Origin: Cymodocea nodosa
Lineage: Eukaryota; Streptophyta; Magnoliopsida; Alismatales; Cymodoceaceae
Direction: 5' to 3'
DNA: 64,000 nucleotides
Assembly (NCBI GenBank): GCA_036874045.1
Contig: JAZBRI010000009.1
Span: 62,001-126,000 of the forward strand
Part shown: positions 1-10,512 of the stretch, piece by piece
Numbering within the stretch: the first letter of the stretch is position 1
Layout of the letters: each line of letters starts with the position of its first letter
Position numbers and translations under genes: made by a program
The notes under the pieces: generated by a model
Told to the model about the DNA's origin: nothing
Databases searched by the model: none
The model's input: only the letters and a program-made list of their open reading frames with translations

Positions 1-408
1 TTCGTCTAGAGGTTTTGTAAATATATTAGCTAATTGATTTTTACTAGACACAAATTCTAATTTAATTTTTCCTTTAATTATGTTATCTCTTAGAAAATGA
101 TGTCTAACCTCTATATGCTTTGCTCTTGAATGTAATATAGGATTTTTGGAAAGATGTATTGTAGAACTACTGTCACAATAAATCTCAATTGTATCATAAG
201 ATAATCCAAAATCTTCTAAAGTTTGCCTTATCCACAGAATCTAAGTGCAACACAGTGTAGCAGTAACATATTCAGCTTCTATAGTAGAAAGTGCTACACA
301 GTTTTGCTTTTTACTAAACCATGACACCAAATTATTTCCCAATAATTGACATGTGCCATTGGTACTCTTTCTATCAGATTTAGATCCTACATAATCAGCA
401 TCAGTATA
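1..408 (-). pseudogene. SirM pol fragment: RNase H C-terminus
   Basis: Read on the minus strand, this matches the 3' end of the SirP pol gene (about 7097-7500) almost base for base. It encodes the end of a Ty1/copia RNase H, with the motifs DADYVGSKSDRKST, CQLLGNN and VSWFSKKQNCVALST and the conserved SxAEY-type site read as IEAEYV. One stop (CAG to TAG) interrupts it near 241. Its upstream end at 408 continues exactly from the reverse transcriptase fragment at 10200-10512 once SirP is removed, so both belong to one minus-strand element. The rest of its 3' side, including the 3' LTR, lies off the left edge. RNase H would degrade the RNA of the RNA-DNA hybrid during reverse transcription; this copy is dead. 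Confidence 0.9.
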
Positions 409-1989
409 TGTTGAATACTTTTGTTTTGATGATGTGTGCTGAATGAAAATAATCATATTTGCTCAATTACTATTGCTTGTGAAAAGAAATTAAAATCATC
501 AATTAATACAGAAAAAGCTAACTAATATAAATACTTGTCTGTATTGGATCTGAAGTTAAAAACTAGTCATTTTGTTGCATTAATTTCTCATTTAGCTAAA
601 CGTTAAGTTAACGTGTGTTTTTATTGAAAAGCATGATATGTTTTAATGTTATATCTTCTGTATCATGAACAATGCACGTTTAGACAACTCGTTAAGTTAG
701 AGTTTTGTTTGTATAGAGGTCACGTGAGAACTCATTAAGTTAGAGGCTTAAAGGTTAAAATAGGTCACGTGATAACTCATTGAGTTAGTGAGTAAAAGAA
801 GAGACAAACTCGTTAAATTAGTGTTATACACGTGGTGAAATTATAAGTTACGAATGTTGTATTGTATCACGTGAGGTGCACATGTTTAACTCGTTAAGTT
901 AACATAACTAAACGCGTTGAGTTGCTATATTGAACACTAAGGCAACGCGTTAGGTTAGCGTTATAAACTTAAGTTGTTATTTTTGCACGTGGTAAAATTC
1001 TTATTATAAAAACATTTGTGTATTATTGATTCGTTGAGTTATCATAACACAACGGAGATGATTCGTTGAGATAGCATAACACCACAGATATAGTTCGTTG
1101 AGTTAGCTACAGTACTTGTCACGTGAAATGGCACATGAGGAACACGTTAAGTTAGAAACGTTAAGTTATATATATACTTGTGTTACTCGTTTAGTTAACA
1201 TTAAAGGAACGACTTCTTATTACATTGATGAAAATCTTTTAGATGAGAAAGTTTATTTTGCAGGAAATTTTTCAGAGATCCAGGACTTATGATTAAAGAA
1301 AATTTGAAATATAAATGTGGGTTAGAACGTGTGTCTTTCGATGAAGGAAAAAGAAAAGACGTGGAGAAGTGGAAAACTGGTGGTGGTTAAACGTGAAGGA
1401 TATGCATGAAATGAAGATACAGTATAAAAGGCATAGAATTCTCGTTGATCAATTTATCCTTGCACACAAAACGAAAAATCTTTTCAAGGATCAAATCATC
1501 CCTGCACACTAAAAGAAAAATCTTTTTCAAGGATCAAAAACACCTTCTCGGGGAAAATCTCTCAAGTGGAAGAAAGTTCAATGAAGCATAAAAAGGTAAG
1601 ATTTTCGTCACTGAAGATTTGAAGTATCACAAGAAAGCAAATTCGGTGAAGCATGAAAAGACAAGATATTCGTCACTGAAGAATTGCTGAAGAAGAAAAA
1701 GAAGAAGAAGAAAGATCTCAAACAGGGAGAAAAGTTTTAAATTCCGCAAATTAGTTTTCTCTGTTTGTAGTTATGAAATTTTTTAGATGATACATGGTAT
1801 CGAAATATAATTGCATCTACAATTTCTAAGGAGAATTGAATTGTATATTGTAATTGAAACCTTGAATAAAAATGATTTTATGAAAGCAATGTCTCGACTT
1901 GTTTTTGAGTTTTAAAGTTTCAATTATATTTCAGAAAATATTAAAAATACACAATTCACCCCCCTCTTGTGTAGCCATACGATCCTACA
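409..1989 (+). repeat. SirP 5' LTR
   Basis: The LTR begins TGTTGAATAC and ends CGATCCTACA, two bases before the primer site. The same sequence lies in reverse at 41220-42964 as the SirM 5' LTR, which fixes both ends. It contains six CACGTG G-boxes (721, 766, 829, 868, 986, 1120), many copies of a CTCGTTAAGTTA / TTCGTTGAGTTA motif, and a TATA box at 1423. It differs from the SirM LTR mainly by lacking a block of about 200 bp (42145-42340). Short ORFs in it are not conserved coding sequence. Confidence 0.88.
1423..1429 (+). promoter_or_regulatory. TATA box of SirP LTR
   Basis: TATAAAA sits in AGTATAAAAGGC about 560 bp before the LTR end and is conserved in the SirM LTR (41773-41779, minus strand). 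Transcription would start roughly 30 bp downstream, near the repeated TCCTTGCACAC blocks. Function is inferred from position and sequence only. Confidence 0.65.
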
Positions 1990-1991
1990 AG

Positions 1992-2003
1992 TGGTATCAG
2001 AGC
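1992..2003 (+). other. SirP primer binding site (tRNA-Met type)
   Basis: TGGTATCAGAGC lies two bases after the LTR end. This 12-mer is the classic plant copia primer site, complementary to the 3' end of initiator tRNA-Met, where minus-strand DNA synthesis starts. Confidence 0.92.
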
Positions 2004-2189
2004 TTTGTTAATAATTTTTGATATAAAATCGATACCAACTTATTTAATATCATTGCTTATTCTACCTTCCTTGTTTTTAAACAGAAATTAATATCTGAGC
2101 ATACGTTTAACTCTATTGATTTAAGGCTTAAGTTGTTTTAAAGTTTTTAGATTGTTTAAAATCAAATAGGTTGAAAAATCTAAGGTAAA

Positions 2190-3299
2190 ATGGCTACTGG
2201 AAATGGTAATTTTTCTTTATATGAAGGCCAAAATCTTAATCATCCTCCTTTATTTGATGGAATACATTTTGAATATTGGAAATATAGGATGACTGTTTTT
2301 CTTCAAAGTATAGATCATAAGTTGTGGTTCATGATTTCTAAACCATATACTCCGTTAACTACCCCTTATAATACTTGGACAATTACTGAAAAAGAAAATG
2401 AAACTCTGAATGCTAAGGGCTTAAATATTTTATTCTGTGCATTGAGTTATGAACAGTTTAGTAAAGTGTCGGCATATAAATCTGCTTATGAGGTGTGGCA
2501 TGCATTAGAAGTTTCACATGAAGGTACTTCTCAAGTTAAAGAGACAAAAATAAACATGTTGATTCATAAGTATGAACTCTTTAAGATGCATGAAGATGAA
2601 AATATTTCTGAGATGTTTTCTAGATTTCTTGATATCATAAACTCTTTAAAATGTTTAGGAAAGAATTTTGAATAGAAGGATTTGGTGAGAAAAATTCTCA
2701 GATCCCTAAGTTCTAAATGGTCTTAGAAAGTAACATCAATTGAGGAATCACGAGATTTAAATGTTTATTCTATGAATGAACTTATAGGAAATTTAACAGC
2801 TTATGAAGTTCAATTAAATGAATCACTGAGTCACAACAAACTAAAAATGAAGAAAGAAATATCCTTCGAAATTAATTCAGATTCTGATATATCTACTAAT
2901 TCTAACGAGGATTTGATTTTGCTGACTAGGAAATTCAAGAAAGCATGGAAAGCTAGGAAATAGCAAAGGAATAAAAATGATAAACCCTCAACGTCAAAAT
3001 CATTGAATGACAAGAATTCTTCATCCAGAAAGCATGTATGTTACAACTGTAAGAAACCAGGACATCTTTCTCCAGATTGACCTATGAGGAAAAATGAAAA
3101 GCAAAGTAGGACAAATGAGAAGAAGATGGCTCAGAAAACTTAGAAAAAGTTTTACAAGAAAAAGACTTTGAAGGTCACTTGGGATGACACGTCTGAAGAG
3201 TCTGAATCTGAGGAATCAACATCAAAATCTTTACATTCAGAAGGAGAACAAGAGTTAGAAGACGTTGCTCATGTGTGCTTCATGGCAGATGAGTCTGAG
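2190..3299 (+). pseudogene. gag: SirP gag
   Basis: Starts at ATG 2190 (MATGNGNFSLYEGQ). The N-terminal half is a copia-type Gag domain (HFEYWKYRM, about residues 29-37, then the LEVSHEGTSQVKETKINML region), followed by a CCHC knuckle, CYNCKKPGHLSPD. The knuckle's last cysteine codon is changed to TGA (3078-3080). Further in-frame stops are TAG at 2673, 2724, 2961 and 3141. Those at 2673 and 2724 are glutamine codons in SirM, as expected from C-to-T change. The stop at 3141 is also present in SirM. The frame stays open past 3299 into the intron-like segment. Gag would form the cytoplasmic capsid; this copy cannot. Confidence 0.85.
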
Positions 3300-4448
3300 G
3301 TAATATCTGATCCTGAAAGTCATTCAGATTTCAACTTTGATGAATTATTATGTGCTTATCATTCATTATTACAAAAACTTAAAGTATGTAAACTGGAAAA
3401 TAAGAATATTAGAAAATCTTCATCCATTATGGAAGAAGAAAATTGTTTCCTGTCTACTACTTTAGAAAAGTTTAAATGTGATAATGAAAATCATGCTAGA
3501 GATTTGCAAAAATTTAGATTTAATGAATGTATCTTGCATGAACAAATACAGAATATAAATGCTGAAAAATTAAAGATAGAATCTGAAAATGAAATGTTGA
3601 GAAATAATATAAATGAACTTGAATTAGAGATAGATAAATTAAAACTGAGAGAGCAAGATTTAAATTCTACCTTTGAGAAATGGAATTTATGTCAAACTAA
3701 GTTAGACAAACTAACTAGTACCCCTACGGTGTCTAATAAATTTGGCTTAGGATTTGATTATCCTGAATCTCAAGCCAATAAAGGATTTATTAGTTGCAGT
3801 TCAAGTAAATCTAAGACTAAAATTCCTTTTATTATGAAACAAGGTAATAAATATGTAGTAGATACTTCAAGGGATGAATCATGTAGTAATAATATATATC
3901 AATGTGATTTGTCAAATTGTACTTCTAACATGACTATAAATGTTTCTAAAAATCTTGTTTCTTGTTCTAGAAATTCAGTTTCTAATGTTTCTAAAATTTC
4001 AGATAATTATAGTAAACTGAAAATTCAGAAACCTGAGCATGTAATTCAATACACTGGTATTAGACCAATTACTCATTCTACATGTGATAAAACAAAAAAT
4101 TCTTGTGCAGAAAAAGATTTTGTATGTACGGAAAGTGTTAATACAAGTACAAAATCTTGGTATGAACTTACAAAAATGTATAAGCATGACCAAAATAAAT
4201 TAACATCTGATAAAAATATGTTTGGTCTTGATTATACTACATCTGAAAACAAAAAGAATGATTGCAAAAGCAATAATGCTATATGTGAGTATGAAGCTAA
4301 TGATAAATCAATAGTACTTACAACTAATAAGAATATAAATGATAATGTTAAACTATTTTTAAACAAAAAGAAGAAATATGCGTTTAATGAACTTGGTCCT
4401 AAACAACATTGGGTACCAAGAAAAAGTTTTTCTTAATTTGTGTTGCAG
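3300..4448 (+). other. Intron-like GT-AG segment with coiled-coil ORF, absent from SirM
   Basis: Bounded by GAG|GTAATATC at 3300 and TTGTGTTGCAG|GAG at 4448, with a possible branch site CTTAAT 17 bases before the end. In SirM (junction 39909/39910, minus strand) the flanking bases join directly, so exactly this 1149-bp segment (383 codons) is missing. In SirP it is open in the gag frame and codes for a heptad-rich, Lys/Glu/Asn-rich stretch (about 3330-3690), then KQHWVPRKSF and a TAA at 4434, just before the acceptor. Related Sireviruses have coding sequence of this kind here. Unspliced RNA would thus end Gag with a coiled-coil tail, and spliced RNA would join gag to pol. A deletion through a 3-base microhomology is the alternative. 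Confidence 0.7.
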
Positions 4449-7400
4449 GAGGAAACAACATCAAAATGGATCTTGGATAGTGGAGCGTCAAGTCACATGA
4501 CTGGACAAAAAAGTCTATTACAAAATTTTACAAATACCATGAAAGGAAGTGTAACATTTGGAAACAAAAGCAAAGATAAAATCATAGGTATGGGCAATGT
4601 TTAAATAACTCCTACTTGTGTTATTTCGAATGTACTATATGTAGAAAACCTAGGATTTAATTTGCTGAGTGTCATAAAACTAACTGAAAATGGATATTAT
4701 GTAGTGTTTGAAGATAATGTATGCAAAATAATTGATAAAAATACAAATGAAATTAAGTTTATTGCTAAAAGAAAAGGTTCTGTATGTATTTTATCTTTAC
4801 CTTCTGGTGCAGTTGATTTAAATTCATGTTTGCTAGCTGAAACTAGTGATGCATATCTATGGCATAGAAGGATTGGGCATATAAATATGAGACTGTTACA
4901 TAAACTATCTAGAAAACATTTAGTGAGAGGTTTACCAAAGATTAAATACTCAAAGAACTTTATGTGTGATGCATGTGAGTTAGGTAAACTTCACAAAAAC
5001 TCTTTTAAATCCAAAACTGATATTTCAAGCAAGAGAGTCTTAGAACTTATACATATGGATCTATTTGGACCAACAAGAATCATGAGTCTTGGTGGTAAAT
5101 GGTATGTATTTGTTTTAGTAGATGACTTCTCTAGATACACTTAGGGTATATTTTCTAGCATCTAAGACAGAAGTTTTTGAAAAATTTAAAATGTTTTGCA
5201 TTTTTATTCAAAATGAGCAAAGTGTCTCTATTCAAAAACTTAGGAGTGATCATGGAACTGAATTTGACAATGATCAAATGGATAACTATTGTAATGAGCA
5301 TGGCATTGATCACAGATTTTCTTTTCCAAGAGCACTGTGTCAAAAATGGTGTTGTTGAGAGAAAGAATAGTTCACTTCAAGAAATGGCTAGAATTATGTT
5401 GAATGAACATAAGTTACCTCAAAATCTTTGGGTTGAAGCAGTAAATACAGCTTGTTATGTTATTAACAAAAGTCATTTAAGACCTCATGTTAATAAAACT
5501 CCTTTTGAAATTATGTTTAATAGGGTTCCAAAAATTTCCTATATGAAACCATTTGGCTGTAAGTGTTTTATTCTTAATACTAAGGATAAAAGAGATAAAT
5601 TTCAAGCCAAATCGAATGAAGGAATTTTTGTAGGTTACTCTACTAGAAGTAAAGCCTATAGAGTATATAACAAGACTTCTAGGACTATTGAAGAAACCCT
5701 CCATGTAAGCTTCAATGAAAATTCTCTTAGAGAATCTCAATCTAAAGCTAGTAATGATGATATGATCAATTGTCCAAATGAGTTAGAGATCAATAGAGAG
5801 ATTGATGATTTATCTGAGAAAATCAAAAATATGAACTTAAATGATCAAACTAATGATGAAAGTGATGGACTTTCAGATGTTGATGAGAATATTGAGGAAA
5901 ATCAGAGAAATTGGCGTTATTCTTCATCACATCCCATTACTCAAGTCATTGGTAATATTAATGAGGGAGTTAAAACTAGAGCTTCAGTAAATTTAAATAG
6001 TATGTGTATGTTTGTTTCTATGGTAGAACCAAGGAATATACAAGAAGCATTATCTGATGAAAATTGGATAGTGGCAATGCAAGAAGAACTAAATCAATTC
6101 ATTAGAAATGATGTATGAGAATTAGTCTCTCCACCAGAAAATCAGTCCATAATAGGTACAAAGTGGATCTTTAGAAACAAAACTAACGAAACTGGTCAAA
6201 TTATAAGGAATAAAGCTAGATTAGTTGCACAAGGGTATACACAGGAAGAATGATTAGATTATGATGAAACATTTGCTCCTGTGGCTAGGTTAGAAAGTAT
6301 TAGAATATTATTGGCCTATGCTTGTTATATGGATTTTAAATTATATCAAATGGATGTAAAGAGTGCATTTCTAAATGGTTTAATTAATGAAGAAGTCTAT
6401 GTAAAACAACCACCTGGATTTGAAGATATTAAAAATCCTGACTTTGTGTATAAATTGAAGAAAGCCTTATATGGTTTGAAGCAAGCACCTAGATCATGGT
6501 ATGAAAGATTGTCTACTTTTTTAATAGAAAAAGGCTATATCATGGGAAAAGTGGATCATACTCTATTTATTAAGAGAGATGGTAAAGATCAGATTGTTGT
6601 TCAAATATACGTGGATGATATAATCTTTGGAGCAACCTCTGATAAGTTGATAGAAATATTCTCTACAGAGATGACTAATCAGTTTGAAATGAGTATGATA
6701 GGAGAACTTTCATATTTTCTAGGACTTCAAATTAAGCAAATGGATAAAGGTATATTTTTAAATCAGGAAAAATATGCAGATGAAATGCTTAAGAAATTTA
6801 ATTTTAATGATATAAGGATTCGAGGAACTCCTATGAGTACTACTTTAAACTTAGATATTGATGACATAGGAAAATCTATAGATCAAAGAAAATACAGAAG
6901 TATGATTGGTTCTTTACTTTATTTGACTACTAGTAGACCTGATATTATGTTTGATGTGTGTGTTTGTGCTAGATTTCAATCTAATCCTAAAGAATCACAC
7001 TTAATTGCAGTTAAAAGAATATTTAGATATATACAAGGAACTAAAAATTTCGGACTGTATTATTCTAAGGATAGTTCAATAGATCTTATAGGATATATTG
7101 ATGCTGATTATGCAGGATCTAAATTTGATAGAAATAGTACTAGTGGCACATGTTAATTATTGGGAAATAATTTGGTGTCATGGTTTAGTAAAAAGCAAAA
7201 CTGTGTAGCACTTTCTACTACAGAAGCTGAATATGTTGCTGCTGCATTGTGTTGCACTCAGATTCTGTGGATAAGGCAAACTTTAGAAGATTTTGGATTA
7301 TCTTATGATACAACTGAGATTTATTGTGACAGTAGTTCTGCAATAAATCTTTCCAAAAATCCTATATTACATTCAGGAGCAAAGCATATAGAGGATAGAC

Positions 7401-7567
7401 ATCATTTTCTAAGAGATAACGTAATTAAAGGAAAAATTAAATTAGAATTTGTGTCTAGTAAAAATCAATTAGCTGATATATTTACAAAACCTCTAGACGA
7501 AAATACATTCTGCAACATTAGATTAAATTTAGGTATTTGTAGGCTATGTGATGTGGAAAATGCTTAA
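4449..7567 (+). pseudogene. pol: SirP pol: protease, integrase, reverse transcriptase, RNase H
   Basis: Copia order. Protease site: WILDSGASSHMTG (about 4470). Integrase: zinc site WHRRIGHIN...CDACELGKLH (4860-4990), then HMDLFGPTR, SDHGTEFDN and VVERKNSSLQEM, the D, D and E sites. Reverse transcriptase: [33 protein letters not shown] and intact YVDD at about 6610. RNase H: DADYAGSKF to TKPLDENTF, ending TAA at 7565. Broken by TAA 4602, one-base insertions near 5142 and 5340, TGA 6116, TGA 6251 and TAA 7154. The TGA at 6251 is shared with SirM, where SirC has GGA, so it predates both insertions. Other breaks are private to SirP. It would make and integrate the cDNA; this copy is inactive. Confidence 0.9.
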
Positions 7568-8870
7568 ACTCCACATAAAAAGATAAATATTATTGATGAT
7601 GTTGTTCACCTCATAGATATTATATACTTATTATAAATATCTAAAGTAATATCTAAACTGCTGCTTAAGATACTATGTATTTATTGTAAAATCATAGTAG
7701 TATCTTATTGATTTTAAGTAGTTTATCAATTTTAATGGTTTTTACGATTTTAAGTGGAAGTGTAAATGAAAAACATTAAATACTTCTGACATTCTAAAAT
7801 TTTGATTAAATGTTTTCTTTGAATCAAGGAAAATGCATATGATCATGCATAAATTTGACTTAATTGATTAAACTTGTAGAATAAGTTATATGTAACTCAT
7901 CTTAAACTGTTAATCAAAAGTATAAGCTTATTGAAACTGATTCATATTCTCAGTACAATCATAGAAGTAAAAATTGTATGAGATTTGTGTTTTATTGCAT
8001 CTGTATTAATGGAATACATATATACTGTGCTTAAAATGAAAAGTGCTTACAAAGTGAAAATCTTTGAGAGTTTATTGATCAGTTTGATCACGAGCCTTTT
8101 GTACTTGAGCAGATAGGTATGTAAGGATTATTGTCCTGAAAAAGGATTCTTTAAATCTGGCAACCTAAGGTCCTAATCAGATCTGGGATTGTTGACTGAA
8201 AGCTCATTACATGGGTACATTAGAAAGCTCTTGTATGATTCAAGCTTTTCAAACTAACTTTTAAAGAAAATTATCAATATTTACTGTTTTGAAAAGAAAA
8301 AGTTGTTTCATTAATTACAGATATCTTTGAATCGCATATAGTTTATACCAATATGACTACTGATTTATTGAATCAACATTAGTACTTTTGAAAACGTTTA
8401 TTTGAGATACATTCTTTTATTCTCCTCGAATTAATTGAATTGAGTTCAAAGTTGTGTTTTGATTCATATATAGTTGGAATTGATTCTAGAAATCATTTTT
8501 GATGATGTCAGGATAACGAAAGTCTTTGAAAATAAAATGTAAAAGTATAGTTATACTTAACATCTATTGTCACTACAAGTATATTTTGTATTTTGATTGA
8601 ATATATTTGAAGTATATTTGTAGGGGGAGCATAAACAATGTCAAAAATAGATTAATATAATTTAAAATACAAATCTTAGTTAATCTGAATTAATGTCCTC
8701 TTAAAATCTTGATGAAATAATTTAAAAAGACAAATAAACTATTCTACATTCAAAAGACAAACTGTTCAAATAGTTTACAATGTTCTCAAGATAATGTTAA
8801 GTTTAGCATGTGTGTTGTTTTCGAAAGGTTTTAGTTGGAAGCATCCAAAACTTGTTTAAGTGTACTAACT
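7568..8870 (+). other. SirP 3' noncoding region, homologous to AthC 3' region
   Basis: No coding sequence of note. Between about 7780 and 8700 it resembles the 3' noncoding part of the gypsy element AthC (about 53190-54130). The best block, 8063-8266, aligns without gaps to 53531-53734 with about 14 mismatches in 204 positions counted by eye. It includes a copia-style purine tract at 8622-8630. Confidence 0.75.
8622..8630 (+). other. Purine tract of SirP (possible plus-strand primer)
   Basis: AGGGGGAGC is the only long purine run after pol in SirP. In copia elements such a tract lies just before the 3' LTR, but no LTR follows here. Sireviruses can carry more than one tract and an extra ORF beyond it. 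Role inferred from sequence and position. Confidence 0.5.
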
Positions 8871-9145
8871 AGACGTTATATTAGATAAGGTAACGTGTAA
8901 AACTGCCTCTAGACAGTGTTTTACTCGTTAGGTTAGTTAACTCAACGAGTTATACTTGAATATTTCGAGTACCTTGATTGAATAAACTTTATTCAATATT
9001 TATTTAATTTCTAAACTCGACTTATCTTCACGTTGAGTTATACGTCTAAAAACCCTATTTAAACACTTATAACACGGAGACTTAGGTTATTTGTAAACTT
9101 TGTCAAGAAAATCTTTCCCGCTTATTGTTGTTACAACCTGCGACG
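8871..9145 (+). promoter_or_regulatory. Possible promoter/leader upstream of the third SirP ORF
   Basis: The stretch carries the same TTAACTCAACGAGTTA-type motif as the LTRs (about 8936-8952) and a TATA-like CTATTTAAAC at about 9056, some 90 bp before ATG 9146. It could drive a separate transcript of the downstream ORF. This is inference from motif spacing only. Confidence 0.3.
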
Positions 9146-10219
9146 ATGGTCTCCAAGTTCTACAAAGGTCGTAGCAGAGTTAAAGGCAAAAGCAGAAGAG
9201 ATGCAAAAGGAAAAGAAATAGAGAATGATGAAGTTCCACGTACTTGGTTCAAGAAAATATTTCGAGTAGACAAAAGGTTAGAAGAACTTTATAGAGATTA
9301 CTTGTTTTCTTAGGATATATTAGATGAAGTTAGACAAGAACTTCAACATACTGATACAAGTATTACATACATGGGTATTCGAAGTAAATATGATAGAGAA
9401 TACAGAATGAAATGTGCTGAGATTGCATTTTTGGAACAGTATGAAAAATATTTGGAAAAAGGTGTAGGTTCATCAAATAGAACTCCTCAAACTCCTATAG
9501 ACGGTACAAGACTACATGCATTTGAGGAAGAGCATGAATCAGCTATCACTACTCCTTTATATTCAAAACAAGTAGAATCAGATATTGTTGTAGACAAAAT
9601 AAAAGTTGATAGTCTTCGAAAGGCCGTTGCAATAGAAAGTGCCTTAGAAGAATTAAAGCAGAAAACTTTTATGGAGCAATTTGAAAAGAAAACAGCAATA
9701 CTTGAAAAGGAGAAACAAAAATGTTATAGAAGAAGGAAAGTCAGAAAAATTATGTTTAAGGAAACAAAGTCTATTGAAAAAGGAAAATCAGATGAAAATT
9801 TATTTTCAAAAGACAATGTATGTCTAGACATTGTACCTTTTTGTGCATCTGATAAACTCATTAGTTCCGAACACACTAAAATTGATGAAGATAATGAGAC
9901 TTTATTTTCCCTTGCTAGAAAGCTTGAGAAGAAATCGAAGTCAAATATAAGCTCAAGTTTTTCTATTAGTACAAGTCCTGATGATGTAGAAATTGACAAA
10001 TCAGAGCATCAGGCACTTGACATTGAACAAGTTATTGCAGATATAATTGACAATGTTGAGGTAGTAACTAGTTCAAAGGTTAAATTGTTTAGAGTAGTAG
10101 ATATTGAAATTGTTAAGACTCCAGAAGAGCTAAAAGTTAACCAGCCTTCTATAGAATCTATAGAAGTAGAGTCTGAGAATTCAGCCTATAAGATCCTACA
10201 AGCCTATAAGATCTATTGA
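9146..10219 (+). pseudogene. Third ORF of SirP, unknown function (env-like position)
   Basis: From ATG 9146 (MVSKFYKGRSRVKGKSRRD) one frame runs to 10219 with a single TAG at 9311, probably a former CAG. The last seven or so codons, past 10199, are read from the flanking SirM copy. The product is about 350 residues: a basic N-terminus, a Lys/Glu-rich probable coiled coil (EELKQKTFMEQFEKKTAI, about residues 170-190), then an acidic, serine-rich tail. No signal peptide or clear membrane segment is visible. Sireviruses often carry an extra ORF here called env-like; position and coiled coil fit, but I recognise no domain. The single stop in 350 codons suggests it was under selection until recently. 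Confidence 0.5.
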
Positions 10220-10512
10220 ACTATCCTTAGAATAATACAGTCCGAAATTTTTAGTTCCTTGTATATATCTAAATATTTTTTTAACTGCAATTAAGTGTGA
10301 TTCTTTAGGATTAGATTGAAATCTAGCACAAACACACACAGCAAACATAATATCAGGTCTACTAGCAGTCAAATAAAGTAAAGAACCAATCATACTTCTG
10401 TATTTTCTTTGATCTATAGATTTTCCTACGTCATCAATATCTAACTTTAAAGTGGTAGTCATAGGAGTTTCTCAAATCCTTTTATCATTAAAATTAAATT
10501 TCTTAAGCATTT
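10200..10512 (-). pseudogene. SirM pol fragment: reverse transcriptase C-terminus to start of RNase H
   Basis: On the minus strand this reads from LKKFNFND through [22 protein letters not shown], the copia RT-RNase H connection, to YYSKDSSIDLIG. It continues upstream at 37584 (after removal of AthA) and downstream at 408 (after removal of SirP). Its right end carries the target duplication CATTT (10508-10512) made when AthA inserted. Confidence 0.92.
10508..10512. repeat. Target site duplication of AthA, left copy
   Basis: CATTT directly precedes the AthA LTR start TGTAAAG and is repeated at 37584-37588 right after its LTR end CTTACA. Removing AthA and one copy restores the SirM coding sequence as seen in SirP (about 6785-6795). 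Confidence 0.95.

Larger units (their letters stand above)
409..10199 (+). mobile_element. SirP: Ty1/copia Sirevirus-type retrotransposon inserted in SirM
   Basis: Order seen: 5' LTR (409-1989), tRNA-Met-type primer site (1992-2003), gag, a 1149-bp intron-like segment, pol in copia order (PR-IN-RT-RH), a long 3' noncoding region with a purine tract, then a third ORF. The integrase-RT order and the sequence type (HLVRGLP, HMDLFGPTR, FVLVDDFSRY) fit the Sirevirus lineage, whose members often carry an extra 3' ORF. It splits the RNase H of SirM, a minus-strand element of the same family. No 3' LTR is visible. The right end is placed after GATCCTACA at 10191-10199, which equals the last nine bases of the LTR, so the 3' LTR appears nearly wholly deleted. 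A clean target duplication could not be shown. Confidence 0.85.
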
